Part shown: positions 19,068-29,415 of the stretch, piece by piece
How positions within the stretch are numbered: position 1 is the first letter of the stretch
How the letters are laid out: the number at the start of each line of letters is the position of its first letter
Source of the DNA: Nocardioides sp. TF02-7
GTDB lineage: Bacteria; Actinomycetota; Actinomycetes; Propionibacteriales; Nocardioidaceae
DNA: 64,000 nt
Assembly: GCF_022437945.1 (NCBI RefSeq)
Contig: NZ_CP092535.1
Span: forward strand, 248,001-312,000
Reading direction: 5' to 3'
Notes under the pieces: model-generated
The model's database searches: none
The model's input: only the letters and a program-made list of their open reading frames with translations
What the model was told of the DNA's origin: nothing
Position numbers and translations under genes: made by a program

Positions 19068-21273
19068 GCCGGTCGCGCACCGCGTGCGCGGCGTCGGCGG
19101 CGCGGGTCTCCGACAGCGCCGCGGCGTGCGCCTCCTGCACGTAGAACACGTCGACGGCCTGCGGGCCGAGCGTCGAGACGTGCGCGGACCGCACCGAGAT
19201 GTCGAGGTCGGCGAGCGCGGAGCACACCTGGTGGACCACCCCGAGCCGGTCGGCGGCCCGCACCTCGAGCACGGTGGCCTGGTCGCTGGCCTCGGGGCGG
19301 ACCACGACGGCCGGCGCCAGCTCGCCGGGCGTCGCCCGCGGCCGCAGTCGCGCCGCGGCGTCGACGCGGCGCTGGGCGACGCCGTCGTACTGGTCGCGCA
19401 GCCTGCCCGCGTCGAGCCGGTCGTCCGCCACGTCCCACACCGACACCCCGTGGTCGCCCTGCGACCAGACCCGGGCGGCGCGGACCGCCACCCGTTGGAG
19501 CGCGAACGTCGCCGCGACGTCGGCGAGCAGGCCGACCCGGTCGGGCGCGACGACGGTGACCCGGCTGCCGTCGCCGACCCGCTCCACGGTGATCGAGGTG
19601 CCGCCGGCGCGGACGGCGTCCGGCACCTCCACCTCGTCGACCGGGATCGCCGGCGGCGCGCTCCCCCGCTCCAGGGCGCTCCGGGCGCGGCTCGCGAGGT
19701 CGTGGACGAGCCCGGCCCGCCACGAGGTCCAGGCCTGCGGCGAGGTGGCCTTGGCGTCCGCCTCGGTGAGCGCGGCGAGCAGCGACAGCGCCTCGGCCGA
19801 GGGCACCAGGCTCGTGACGGCCTCGAGGGTGGCGGGGTCGTCGGGATCGCGGGTGGTGGCGGTGCGGGCGAGCAGAAGGTGCCGGCGCACCAGCAGGGCG
19901 ACGAGGTCGACCGCCTCGGCGTCGAACCCGATCCGCGTGGCCACGGCCCGGGCGATCGGCTCGCCGGCCACGCTGTGCTCGGTCAGGCTGCCCTTGCCGA
20001 TGTCGTGGAGCAGCGCGGCGACGACGAGCACGTCCGGCCGCGCGACGTCGCGGATCAGCGCTGAGGCCTCGACGCAGGTCTCGACGACGTGCCGGTCGAC
20101 GGTGAACCGGTGGATCGCCGACGCGTGCGGCAGCAGGCGGATCCGCTCCCACTCGGGAAGGACCCGGTCGAGGGCACCAGTCTCGTCGAGGGTCTCCCCA
20201 GACGGCGAGGAGCCCCCGCCCCGACGCGAGCAGCCGCACCAGCTGGCGGCGGGCCTCGGCGGGCCACGGCTCGGGCAGCGGCGGGCACTCCCGGGCGAGC
20301 CGGGCCGCCGTCGACGGCGCCAGCACCACGTCGCGCTCGGCGGCCTCCGCCGCCGCTCGGAGCAGCAGGACGGGGTCGTGGGCGGGCCGGGCCCCGCGGT
20401 CGAGCACCACCTCGCCGTTCGCCAGCGCCACGCCGGGTGCCAGCGGCTCGAGGTCGGGGCGGCGGGGCCGTCCGGCCGGTGCGCGGCGCAGCGCGTCGTC
20501 GGCGCGGCGCCACGCGAGCCGGGAGAGGTGGGTGAGCCGCCGCCCCAGCTCGCGGACGTGCCGCTGCGCGGCCCGCTCGTCGGGCAGGCCGAGCCCCGCG
20601 GCGAGCGTGTGCCCAGTGCTCCGGACCGATCCGGTCGGCCGCGCGCCCGGCCGTGGCGTGGAGCAGGTCGCGCACGTCGAGCAGCTGCCGGCGGGTGCGC
20701 TCGAGGTCGGCGGCCGGTACGTCGACCAGCCAGGTCGCCGCCAGCCCCTTGAGGACGGTGGCGTCGCGCAGGCCCCCCTCGGCCTCCTTGAGGTCCGGCA
20801 CCGACAGGTGCGCGAGCTCGCCGGCGAGCCGGTGGCGGTCCCGCACCTTGGCGCGCAGCTCCGGCAGCCGCTCCCGGGCGTCGCGGCGCCACTGCGCGAG
20901 CACCGTGCTCCGCAGCCGGAGGCTGACCCCGGGGTCGCCGGCGACGTGGCGCACGTCGAGCATCCCGGCCGCCACCCGCACGTCGGCGGCCGCCGCGTCC
21001 AGCACCTCCGGAAGCGTGCGCACCGCGTGGTCGAGCCGCGCGCCGGAGTCCCACAGCGGGTACCAGACGTCCCGGCCCACCGCGCCGACGTCGACGCCGT
21101 CGTCGGACACCAGCACCAGGTCGAGGTCCGAGCACGGCGCGAGCTCGCCCCGGCCGTAGCCCCCCGACCGCCACCAGCGCCACCCCCGCGTCCGGACCTC
21201 CCGCGGCGTCGTACGCGGACACGCAGAGGGCGTCGGCCGCCGCCGTCCGCTCCGCCCGCTCGGCAGCCGTCAT
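19045..21273 (-). CDS. glnD: PII uridylyl/adenylyltransferase GlnD (three frame breaks)
   Basis: Modifies the PII protein in response to nitrogen state. The order is a nucleotidyltransferase domain (GGYGRGELAPCSDLDLVLVS), a central helical region (VPDLKEAEGGLRDATVLKGL), an HD hydrolase domain (LVVAALLHDIGKGSLTEHSV) and two ACT-like domains (TVVAPDRVGLLADVAATFAL; RAADRLGVVHQVCSALADLD). Breaks lie near 21157 (GGGGGG, one extra), 20620 and 20205 (GGGG). Repaired length is about 740-750 residues. It follows glnK by 15 bp. In actinobacteria the known modification is adenylylation of PII. Confidence 0.92.
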   Translation of the reverse strand: MTAAERAERTAAADALCVSAYDAAGGPDAGVALVAVGGLRPGRARAVLGPRPGAGVRRRRRRRRGGPGRLVPAVGLRRAARPRGAHASGGAGRGGRRRAGGGRDARRAPRRRRPRGQPPAAEHGARAVAPRRPGAAAGAARQGAGPPPARRRARAPVGAGPQGGRGGPARRHRPQGAGGDLAGRRTGRRPRAHPPAAARRARPAPRHGRARGRPDRSGALGTRSPRGSACPTSGPRSGTSASWGGGSPTSPGSRGAAPTTRCAAHRPDGPAAPTSSRWHPAWRWRTARWCSTAGPGPPTTPSCCSERRRRPPSATWCWRRRRRPGSPGSARRCPSRGPPRPAASWCGCSRRGGGSSPSGETLDETGALDRVLPEWERIRLLPHASAIHRFTVDRHVVETCVEASALIRDVARPDVLVVAALLHDIGKGSLTEHSVAGEPIARAVATRIGFDAEAVDLVALLVRRHLLLARTATTRDPDDPATLEAVTSLVPSAEALSLLAALTEADAKATSPQAWTSWRAGLVHDLASRARSALERGSAPPAIPVDEVEVPDAVRAGGTSITVERVGDGSRVTVVAPDRVGLLADVAATFALQRVAVRAARVWSQGDHGVSVWDVADDRLDAGRLRDQYDGVAQRRVDAAARLRPRATPGELAPAVVVRPEASDQATVLEVRAADRLGVVHQVCSALADLDISVRSAHVSTLGPQAVDVFYVQEAHAAALSETRAADAAHAVRDRLSPRAPG

Positions 21274-21288
21274 GACGCGCGGTGGCCG

Positions 21289-21732
<444 letters not shown>

Positions 21733-22909
21733 TCAGCCGAGCATCGCGTCGACGAACGCGGCCGCGTCGAACGGCGCGAGGTCGTCGGGTCCCTCGCCGA
21801 GGCCGACCAGCTTGACCGGTACGCCGAGCTGGCGCTGCACGGCCACGACGATGCCACCCTTCGCGGAGCCGTCGAGCTTGGTCAGCACGATGCCGGTCAC
21901 GTCGACCGCCTCGGAGAACACCTTCGCCTGGATCAGGCCGTTCTGCCCGGTGGTGGCGTCGAGGACGAGCAGCACCTCGGTGACCGGCGCCTGCTTCTCG
22001 ATGACCCGCTTGACCTTGCCGAGCTCGTCCATGAGCCCCTGCTTGTTCTGCAGCCGGCCGGCGGTGTCGACGACGACGGTCTCGACACCGGTGCCCGCGC
22101 CGCGCTCGACGGCGTCGAACGCGACGCTGGCCGGGTCGCCGCCCTCGGGGCCGCGCACGACCTCGACGCCGACCCGCTCGCCCCAGGTGGTCAGCTGGTC
22201 GGCGGCCGCGGCGCGGAACGTGTCGGCGGCCGCGAGCAGCGTCGAGCGGTCCTCGGCGACGAGGATCCGGGCGAGCTTGCCGACGGTGGTCGTCTTGCCG
22301 GTGCCGTTGACCCCCACCACCAGCACCACGCCGGGGTGGCCGTCGGCTCCGGTGACCTGCAGCGAGCGGTCCATCGTCGGGTCGACGAGGGCGATCAGCT
22401 CCTCGCGGAGCACGGAACGCACGTCCGCCGGGGCGGCACCGCCGCCGTCGACGCGGAGCCGGAGCCGCAGCCGCTCCACGAGCTCCTGCGTCGGCTGGAC
22501 CCCGATGTCGGCGCCGAGGAGCAGGTCCTCGATGGCCTCCCCAGGTGTCCTCGTCGAGCCGGTCGCGGCTCAGCAGGCCCAGCAGGCCGCGGCCCAGCGC
22601 ACCGGAGCCCGCGAGCCGCTGCCGCAGCCGCGCCAGGCGGGACGCCGGCCGCTCCGGCTGCTCGACCGTCGGGACCTCGGGCTCGGGGACGGGCTCCGTG
22701 ACCGGCTCGGTGACGGGCTCGGTGACCGGCTCCGTGACCGGTGGCGCGGCCCGCTCCTCGGGCGGCGCGATGACGTCGGTCGACGCGCCACGCGGCGGCT
22801 CGACCCGCGCCTCGTCGCGGGTCCTCCCCCGCAGCAGGCCGGCGAACCCGGCGCCGAGGACGACGACGGCCAGGACCGCGATCCCGATGACGACGTAGCT
22901 CCACTCCAT
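21733..22909 (-). CDS. ftsY: SRP receptor FtsY (one frame break)
   Basis: Membrane-associated GTPase that receives Ffh-ribosome complexes. The N-terminus is a membrane helix (WSYVVIGIAVLAVVVLGAGF), followed by an acidic, Pro-rich linker with a four-copy TEPV repeat, then the NG domain: LVVGVNGTGKTTTVGKLARI (P-loop), AADTFRAAAADQL, VVDTAGRLQNKQGLMDEL, VLTKLDGSAKGG and VGLGEGPDDLAPFD. The frame breaks near 22543 at a GGGG run; one base removed restores TWEAIEDLLLGADIG. ATG at 22909 is used; ATG at 22918 is also possible. Confidence 0.93.
22691..22738. repeat. Four-copy 12-bp tandem repeat inside ftsY
   Basis: Four head-to-tail copies of a 12-base unit (GGCTCSGTGACS-type on the plus strand) encode VTEP repeats in the acidic linker of FtsY. 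In-frame, so expansion or contraction would only change linker length. Confidence 0.85.
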
Positions 22910-22934
22910 GGGGCTCATCCAACCAGCAGCCGGG

Positions 22935-23170
22935 TCAGGGCCGGTCGGCCAGGCCGACCTCGACCGGGCTGCCCTCGCCCCGGCCGCTGCGGAGCAGGTC
23001 GAGCTCGGTGTCCCCCGATGACCGGGGCCGAGCCGACCGCCCGGCCGAGCGCGTCGCCCAGCCACGGCACGGCGGGCATCCGCTGCCCGCGGTGCGGGGT
23101 ACGCGACGTAGGCGGCGACCAGGCCGGCGGCGACCAGGCTGACGAGCATGGCGATCACGATGACAAGCAC
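22935..23170 (-). CDS. Small membrane protein upstream of ftsY (two frame breaks)
   Basis: GTG at 23170, nine to ten bases after GGAGGG, begins a hydrophobic stretch (LVIVIAMLVSLVAAGLVAAY). After a frame change near 23100 it continues as GQRMPAVPWLGDALGRAVGS, and after a GGGGG run near 23018 as GDTELDLLRSGRGEGSPVEV, ending GLADRP at 22935. About 80 residues, one membrane helix. It is coherent only if two single-base errors are accepted, so the call is tentative. No function is known. Confidence 0.45.
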
Positions 23171-23432
23171 GAGGCGGCTCGACCCTCCGAGTAGTCGTTC
23201 CGGGAGCGCCGGACCGCCGGTGAGCGGCGGACGGCGGGCGTGGCGCCGGAGCGAGCGCCACCGGCCCGAGTCTAGGTCCGCGCCCCGGTGGGGCCGGCGG
23301 CGGGGCGGCGGTTCCTCGGCACCGGCGCGCTCGCGCGCGCGGTTTCCGTCCGGCCGCGGTCTCGGTGCTAGCATCGAAGGTCCGGCGCGACGGTCGGACC
23401 TGTGACCCCTTTCCCTCCAGGAGACCGCAGCA

Positions 23433-24176
23433 GTGGACTACAGCGACGCGCTCGAGGCGACGCTCACGGTCCTTCGAGACGTCGAGCGCAACTGGGCGCC
23501 CGCCGCCCTGGCCAACGCGTTCGGCCCCGAGGCGATGGTGATGACCGACCTCATCGCCCGGCACGGCCTCGACATCGAGGTCTTCAGCATCGACACCGGG
23601 CGGCTGCCCGAGGAGACCCACGCGCTGGCGCACAGCGTGCACCGGCGCTACGGCCCGGTGATCACGATGGTCTCCCCCGACCCCGACGAGGTGCGCGCCT
23701 GGGTGCGCGACCACGGGCAGAACGGCTTCTACGAGAGCGTCGACCTGCGCGAGGGCTGCTGCGCGGTCCGCAAGGTGGCGCCGCTCCAGAGGTTCCTCCG
23801 CGGCAAGCGGGCCTGGATCGCCGGCCTGCGCCGCGAAGCACAGCATCACCCGCCGCGACCTCGAGGTCTCGGCGTACGACGAGGTCAACGGGCTGCAGAA
23901 GTTCAACCCGATGCTCGACTGGACCCACGACCAGGTGTGGGCCTACATCCGCGACCACGCGGTGCCCTACAACGAGCTGTTCGACAAAGGGCTACACGAG
24001 CATCGGCTGCTCCCCGTGCACGCGGGCGATCTCGCCCGGCGAGGACCAGCGCGCCGGCCGGTGGTGGTGGGAGGTCGACACCGTCAAGGAGTGCGGCATC
24101 CACCTCAACCCGCTGACCGGCAAGTTCGAGCGAAACGCCGCCTCCCCCGCCGATCAGGGGGAACCGGCGACCATGA
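23433..24176 (+). CDS. cysH: Adenylylsulfate (APS) reductase, 4Fe-4S type (two frame breaks)
   Basis: Reduces activated sulfate (APS) to sulfite. GTG at 23433 follows AGGAG. Conserved parts are [16 protein letters not shown], the cysteine pair in [13 protein letters not shown] (Cys109-Cys110), [20 protein letters not shown], the second pair in [10 protein letters not shown], and the catalytic KECGIHL near the end. The CC...CxxC pairs ligate the iron-sulfur cluster of APS-specific enzymes. Breaks near 23832 and 23985 are each one extra A. The end is uncertain: the corrected frame runs on into sqdB. A one-base fix of the CCCCC run near 24143 would stop it at 24174-24176, overlapping an upstream ATG for sqdB. 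Confidence 0.87.
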
Positions 24177-24271
24177 CGCACAATGGTCGGGCTCCGGCCG
24201 ACCAGGCCCGGGCCCCGGAGACGACGGAGCAAGAGCAGGCAATGAACCAGACGAACGACGGAGGGAAGGCA

Positions 24272-25471
24272 ATGCGGGTACTCATCCTGGGAGGGGACGG
24301 CTTCTGCGGCTGGCCGACCGCGTTGCACCTCTCGGCACAGGGCTACGAGGTCGCGATCGTCGACAACCTCTCCCGCCGCAAGATCGACATCGAGCTCGAG
24401 TGCGAGTCGCTGACGCCGATCCGCCCGATGGGCGAGCGCCTCCGTGCGTGGAAGGAGGTCAGCGGCAACGACATCGCCTTCCACGACATCGACGTGGCGG
24501 TCAACTACCAGCGGCTGCTCGACCTGCTCGAGAGCTGGCAGCCCGAGGCGGTCGTGCACTTCGCCGAGCAGCGGGCGGCGCCGTACTCCATGAAGAGCAG
24601 CCGGCACAAGCGCTACACCGTCAGCAACAACCTCAACGCGACCAACAACCTGCTGGCCGCGGTGGTGGAGTCGGGCCTCGACATCCACGTCGTGCACCTC
24701 GGCACGATGGGCGTCTACGGCTACGGCACGGCCGGCATGAAGATCCCCGAGGGCTACCTCCAGGTGAAGGTCGACGCCGGCGAGGCGGGCCTGATCGAGC
24801 AGGAGATCCTCTACCCCGCCAACCCGGGCTCGATCTACCACATGACGAAGACGCAGGACCAGCTGCTCTTCGCCTACTACAACAAGAACGACCACATCCG
24901 GGTGACCGACCTGCACCAGGGCATCGTGTGGGGCACCCAGACCTCCGAGACCCGGCGCGACGAGCGGCTGATCAACCGGTTCGACTACGACGGCGACTAC
25001 GGCACCGTGCTCAACCGGTTCCTCATGCAGGCCGGCATCGGCTACCCGCTGACCGTCCACGGCACCGGCGGCCAGACCCGGGCGTTCATCCACATCCAGG
25101 ACACGGTCAAGTGCATCCAGCTGGCCATCGAGAACCCGCCGGCGCGGGAGGACCGGGTGCACATCTTCAACCAGATGACCGAGACCCACCGGGTCCGCGA
25201 CCTGGCCAAGATGATCTCCGACCGCACCGGCGTGGCGATCCACAACGTGCCGAACCCGCGCAACGAGGCGGACGAGAACGAGCTGCACGTCGCCAACGAC
25301 CGCTTCCTGCACCTCGGCCTGACCCCCATCACCCTCAGCGAGGGCCTGATGGAGGAGGTCACCGAGATCACGCGGAAGTACGCCGACCGCTGCGACGAGA
25401 CCAAGATCCCCTGCGTCTCGATCTGGAGCTCGGAGGCCCAGGCGGCGAAGACCACGGAGCCGACCGGCTGA
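24272..25471 (+). CDS. sqdB: UDP-sulfoquinovose synthase
   Basis: An SDR enzyme that converts UDP-glucose plus sulfite to UDP-sulfoquinovose, the head-group donor of sulfolipids and sulfonated glycans. The 399-residue product has [18 protein letters not shown] (NAD site), [46 protein letters not shown] (Thr145), [14 protein letters not shown] (Tyr189, Lys193), [10 protein letters not shown] and [14 protein letters not shown]. All of these are family hallmarks, and the catalytic Thr/Tyr/Lys match plant SQD1. ATG at 24272 has GGAGGG six bases upstream; the frame is open upstream to cysH. Pairing with a sulfite-making enzyme fits the reaction. Confidence 0.93.
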   Translation: MRVLILGGDGFCGWPTALHLSAQGYEVAIVDNLSRRKIDIELECESLTPIRPMGERLRAWKEVSGNDIAFHDIDVAVNYQRLLDLLESWQPEAVVHFAEQRAAPYSMKSSRHKRYTVSNNLNATNNLLAAVVESGLDIHVVHLGTMGVYGYGTAGMKIPEGYLQVKVDAGEAGLIEQEILYPANPGSIYHMTKTQDQLLFAYYNKNDHIRVTDLHQGIVWGTQTSETRRDERLINRFDYDGDYGTVLNRFLMQAGIGYPLTVHGTGGQTRAFIHIQDTVKCIQLAIENPPAREDRVHIFNQMTETHRVRDLAKMISDRTGVAIHNVPNPRNEADENELHVANDRFLHLGLTPITLSEGLMEEVTEITRKYADRCDETKIPCVSIWSSEAQAAKTTEPTG

Positions 25472-25488
25472 CGACGGTCGACCTCCGC

Positions 25489-25523
25489 GAGGGGTGTCCC
25501 CGGCTCGGCCGGGGGCGCCCCTC
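25489..25523. terminator. Strong hairpin between sqdB and the convergent GT2 gene
   Basis: A 16-bp stem (25489-25504 with 25508-25523; two positions pair only as G-U in RNA) with a 3-base loop, 17 bp after the sqdB stop and 19 bp before the stop of the opposing gene. No T-run. Probably separates the converging transcripts. Confidence 0.65.
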
Positions 25524-25541
25524 GTCCGTTCTCCGGGGCGG

Positions 25542-26309
25542 TCAGGCCCGGGGGTCGGGGCGGGTGACCCGCCCCAGGTCCCGCACCCGGTCGATCGCCA
25601 GCGCCGGCAGCGCCCGCACGATCGCCTTGCGGGTGTTGCTCTCCACGACCAGCGAGGTGTCGCGGCGGCGCTTGAAGATGATCGTGTCGGGCACGACGAC
25701 GTGGCGCCACCCGCGGTTCATGGTCTCCACGCTGAACTGCCAGTCCTGGTAGGACAGCCCGCGCGGGATGTCGCGGTGGACGTAGGGCACCTCGAGGTGG
25801 GCCGCCCGCGGCGCGAGGCACAGCGAGTCGTAGGTGTTGCGCACGTAGAACAGGTGCGGGTCGAACAGCGGCGAGCCCTGGTCGAGGTTGACGAGCACGT
25901 CGTGCTGGCCGTCGAAGACCACGTTGAGCTCGGGGTGGGCGATCACCCGCTCCCCCGCCGCCTCGGCGTCGGCGAGCACCGCCAGCCCGTCGACCAGCCA
26001 GTTCTCGCTGAACAGGTCGTCGGCGTCGAGGAAGGCCACGTTGCGGCCCGCCAGCCGTGGCACCACCGCGTTGCGCACCCGGCCCAGGTCGCCCTCGGCC
26101 ATCGCCCACCGCTCCCAGTGCGCGAACCGCGGCTGGTCGAAGTAGGCAGTGGTGGCCGCCGTGGCCGCGTCGAGCACCACCACCGTCTGCACGCGGTGGC
26201 CGGCGTCGCGCGCGGCGGCCACGGCCGCGTCCGCGGAGCGCATCGTCGGGCCGCAGACGGCGGTCTCGTCGTGGGCGGTCACGACCAGCGAGAGGTCGAC
26301 CTCGGTCAT
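25542..26309 (-). CDS. GT-A family 2-like glycosyltransferase (copy A)
   Basis: 255 residues, opening MTEVDLSLVVTAHDETAVCG (nucleotide-binding strand of GT2 folds) with NVAFLDADDLFSENWL (DxD-type metal/sugar-nucleotide site), HPELNVVFDGQHDVLVNLDQ and LSYQDWQFSVETMNRGWRHV. No membrane segments. Its ATG overlaps the stop of the upstream GT-B gene (ATGA), so the two are coupled. A close paralogue occurs at 33854-34645 with the same partner. Donor and acceptor sugars are unknown; the locus context suggests glycan assembly on the cytoplasmic side. Confidence 0.82.
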   Translation of the reverse strand: MTEVDLSLVVTAHDETAVCGPTMRSADAAVAAARDAGHRVQTVVVLDAATAATTAYFDQPRFAHWERWAMAEGDLGRVRNAVVPRLAGRNVAFLDADDLFSENWLVDGLAVLADAEAAGERVIAHPELNVVFDGQHDVLVNLDQGSPLFDPHLFYVRNTYDSLCLAPRAAHLEVPYVHRDIPRGLSYQDWQFSVETMNRGWRHVVVPDTIIFKRRRDTSLVVESNTRKAIVRALPALAIDRVRDLGRVTRPDPRA

Positions 26310-28150
26310 CGCTCCTCCTCCGGCCGGAGCAGCACGGACGCCACGTGGTCGGCGAACGCCTCCTCGGTGCGCTCGGCCAGCAGCCGCTCGCGCAGCGCGG
26401 CGGCCCGCTGCGCGGAGCCGGCCGGGTCGGCGAGCACCGCGCGGATCGCGTCGACGTACGCCGTGGCGCCGGCGTCCTCGGGCACCGGCCAGGAGTGCTC
26501 GTCGGTGAGCACCTCGCCGGTGCCGCCGACGAGCGTCCCGACGATCGGCACCCCGGTCATGCCCACCTCGAGCAGGACGCTCGGGACGCCGTCCCAGCCC
26601 GAGGTGTAGAGCCAGAGGTCGGCGTCGCCGAGGTCGAGCTCGGTGATGTGGTCGTAGCTGCCCTGCAGCGCGATGTTCGGCGGCAGGTCGGCCCGGGTGC
26701 CCGCCCCGTCGAGGTCGGCCTGGCCCCACATGAGGAAGTCGACGTCGGGCAGCCGGCGCGCGATCTCGGCCACGAGCCCGACGCGCTTCTGCCGGTCGAG
26801 CCGGCCGGCCCAGTAGACGCGCGGCCGGCGGTCCGGGCGGGCCGAGGGACGGCCCGCCGGCTCGAGGGACGGGTCGACGGGGGCCCGGAAGACGTGCAGG
26901 CCGGGGAACACGTCCTCGCCCAGGGCGAACTGCTCCCTCAGCCAGCCGGCCAGGTAGGCGCTGTCGGTGATGACGCCCTCGACCACGTCGACGTTGCGGT
27001 AGAACTGCCGCAGCGGCAGGCCCACCCAATTGCCGCGTGGCAGCTGCTCGTTGCAGAAGAACAGCAGGAACAGCCGTTCGGAGTCCGCGAGCGCGCTGCC
27101 GTAGTGGCCGAGCGCCCGGTAGCCCAGCACCGAGTTGATGTTGACGACGGCGTCCGCGTGGAACGAGCGCACCAGCTCGACGAGCGCCCGCTCCGCGAAC
27201 GGCTCCTCGAGCCCGGCGACGCTGTCGGCGAACGCGATCTCGCGGACGCCGTCAGGGAACCGTCCGGGCGGCGTGTCGCCGTCGCCGTCGGTGTAGACGA
27301 CGACGACCTCCTCCGCGGCGACCCGCCGGCTCAGCGCACGCGCGATGTGCCCCCTCCATCCGGGGGCCGCCGCCCCACCGCGGCCGGGGCAGCAGGGAGC
27401 ACCAGCCGCGCGCGCCGGTGGCCCGCGGCCTCCTGGGCGGCCCTGATCGCCGCGACCTGGTCGACCGCCTCCTCGCTGAGGAGGGGCGGGATGGTGGGCC
27501 GCAGCACCCGGCCGGCCACGGAGCCGATCAGCGGCTCGATCTCGGCGGCCTTTGCGAAGACCTCGCCGAGCCGGCCGTGGAGGAACCGCTCCCGCAGGTC
27601 GGTGCGCAGCTCGCCGAGGGTGTCGGCCAGCTGGTGCGGAGTCATCCCGAGCGCCGGGGCCGCCTTCTCGACGCCCGGCGCGGGGTCGGCGATCTCGCCG
27701 GCGTCGCGGCCGGTGCGCAACCAGGCGGCGTACGGGCTGCGGCCGGGGCCGTGCGCCCGCTCGGGGTGCCGCTCGAGGTAGCGGCTCATCGAGAAGTTCA
27801 CGTCGGGGCTGCGGTCGAGCTCCACCCCGTCGCGCAGGAAGTGCTGCACCAGGTCGATGCGGTGCCGCTCGATCAGGGGCGGTCCCTGGAGCAGGTAGTG
27901 GGCGAAGTCGAAGTTCTCGGCGACCAGCCGGTAGTCGGGGCCGGCGTCGGTGCGCAGCGCGCGCCGCGCCTCGGCGACCCGCTGGTCGACCGCCGGGCCC
28001 AGGTGCGTGGGCTCGACCGGTACGTCGGCCCGGGGCGGCGCCGCGGGGAGCCGGAGCCGGAGCAGGGGCCGGGGCACCGACCGGCTCGCCGGTGGTGCGG
28101 CGGCCGATGCCGAGGACGCGGCGCACTCCCCGTCGCAGCCGATCCGTCAC
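26306..28150 (-). CDS. Two-part GT4-like glycosyltransferase (copy A; two frame breaks)
   Basis: GTG at 28150 opens a basic, Ala/Pro-rich leader. Then comes a helical N-terminal domain with two repeat-like blocks (ENFDFAHYLLQGPPL, DVNFSMSRYLERHPERAHGP, SPYAAWLRTGRDAGEIADP), resembling the FDxxYYL...P...H(Y/F)L..G..EGR repeats found in front of many polysaccharide glycosyltransferases. The C-terminal half is GT-B like: RPRVYWAGRLDRQKRVGLVA, DADLWLYTSGWDGVPSVLLE and GVPIVGTLVGGTGEVLTDE. Breaks near 28055 and 27365 are single-base. Its arrangement is shared with the 34642-36475 paralogue. Sugar specificity unknown. Confidence 0.78.
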   Translation of the reverse strand: MTDRLRRGVRRVLGIGRRTTGEPVGAPAPAPAPAPRGAAPGRRTGRAHAPGPGGRPAGRRGAARAAHRRRPRLPAGRRELRLRPLPAPGTAPDRAAPHRPGAALPARRGGARPQPRRELLDEPLPRAAPRAGARPRPQPVRRLVAHRPRRRRDRRPRAGRREGGPGARDDSAPAGRHPRRAAHRPAGAVPPRPARRGLRKGRRDRAADRLRGRPGAAAHHPAPPQRGGGRPGRGDQGRPGGRGPPARAAGAPCCPGRGGAAAPGWRGHIARALSRRVAAEEVVVVYTDGDGDTPPGRFPDGVREIAFADSVAGLEEPFAERALVELVRSFHADAVVNINSVLGYRALGHYGSALADSERLFLLFFCNEQLPRGNWVGLPLRQFYRNVDVVEGVITDSAYLAGWLREQFALGEDVFPGLHVFRAPVDPSLEPAGRPSARPDRRPRVYWAGRLDRQKRVGLVAEIARRLPDVDFLMWGQADLDGAGTRADLPPNIALQGSYDHITELDLGDADLWLYTSGWDGVPSVLLEVGMTGVPIVGTLVGGTGEVLTDEHSWPVPEDAGATAYVDAIRAVLADPAGSAQRAAALRERLLAERTEEAFADHVASVLLRPEEER

Positions 28151-28308
28151 CCCACGCCCTTCCCGATTCGCGTCGTGGCCCGCACACGATAGCCGGTGGG
28201 GACCGGGTAGATTGCGGGCCGCCGTCGGCCCTGCGCCGGCGGGCGTCACGCCATCGGGAGGACCCTATCGACCAGCGCGGCCCGGAGCCGACCGAGACCC
28301 GCGGCATC

Positions 28309-29350
28309 GTGCTCCACATCGGCTCGGGGAAGACCGGCACGACGTCCGTGCAGCGGTTCCTGCGCATCAACCAGGAGCGGCTGCTCGCGGAGGGCGTGCT
28401 CTTCCCGCGAGTGCCGGGCGCGCACCGGCACGTCCGGCTGGGCCTCTACGCGACGCCCGACGAGGAGCTCGAGCGGTCGCACGACTGGCTGCGGGGCGAC
28501 CACCCCGCGCCGGAGGTGTTCCGTCGCCGGCTCCGACGGCGGCTGCGTCGCGAGGTCGACGAGTCGGGGGCGCGGACCGTGGTGCTGTCCGACGAGGCGC
28601 TGTTCTCCGCCTCGCCCGCGAAGGTGAGCGGCACCGCCGACCTGGTGCGCCGCCTCGGCGGGAAGGTGCGGCTCGTCGCCTACCTGCGCCGCCAGGACGA
28701 CCACCTCGCGAGCCGTTACCAGCAGGTCGTGAAGCAGGGGGCGCACCGAGCGGCTGACCGAGTGGTCGCGGTTCGACTTCGGCCACACCTACGACTACCG
28801 CGCCCGGCTCGACACCTGGCTGCGGGGCCTCGCGCCCGACAGCTTCGCCGTGCGTCCCTTCGAGCGGGCCCGGTTCGCCGACGGCTCGCTCCTCCAGGAC
28901 TTCCTGGACGCGGCCGGGCTCGGTCTCCGCGCCGACGCCTTCGAGCAGCCCGGGTCGCAGAACGAGAGCCTCGGCGCCGAGGGGGTGGAGGTGCTGCGCC
29001 TGCTCAACCTGCACCACCGCCGCAACCTCGGGCAGCCGGCGTGGTCGATCGCCCACGGTCCCCACGTCCGGCGGCTGCTCGACCACGGCTGCGGGCCGGT
29101 GCTGACGCTGCCGCCGGCCGAGCTCGACCGGTTCATGGAGCAATGGGCGGAGTCCAACCGGGCCGTCGCCCGCGACGTCCTGGGCGACCCGACCGGCCGG
29201 CTCTTCCACGCGGACCGCAAGGTCGACGGCACCACCACGGTGCAGCGGCTGGAGCCCGACCGTCTCGACCACTACCTCGCGCTGCTGGAGATCCCGGAGG
29301 AGCACCACGCGCCGCTGCGACGCCTCGCCGAGCAGGAGGCGGCTGGTTGA
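28309..29350 (+). CDS. PAPS-dependent sulfotransferase (copy A; one frame break, start uncertain)
   Basis: Expected to move sulfate from PAPS to a hydroxyl. The phosphosulfate-binding loop is VLHIGSGKTGTTSVQRFLR. VRLVAYLRRQDDHLASRYQQ is the 3'-phosphate-site region, and NESLGAEGVEVLRLLNLHHR is shared with the paralogue at 37506. A GGGGG run near 28740 carries one base too many; the repair gives GRTERLTEWSRFDFGH. GTG at 28309 is given as start but leaves almost nothing before strand 1. A GGGAGGA ribosome site precedes an ATC codon at 28267, in frame, where a start would be expected. Divergent from the copy A glycosyltransferase. Confidence 0.78.
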
Positions 29351-29415
29351 CGGGAGCGCCGCCCGCAGCAGGTAGGGTCGTGCCGATCCCGAGGCCCCCG
29401 GAGGAACGCCCCAGA

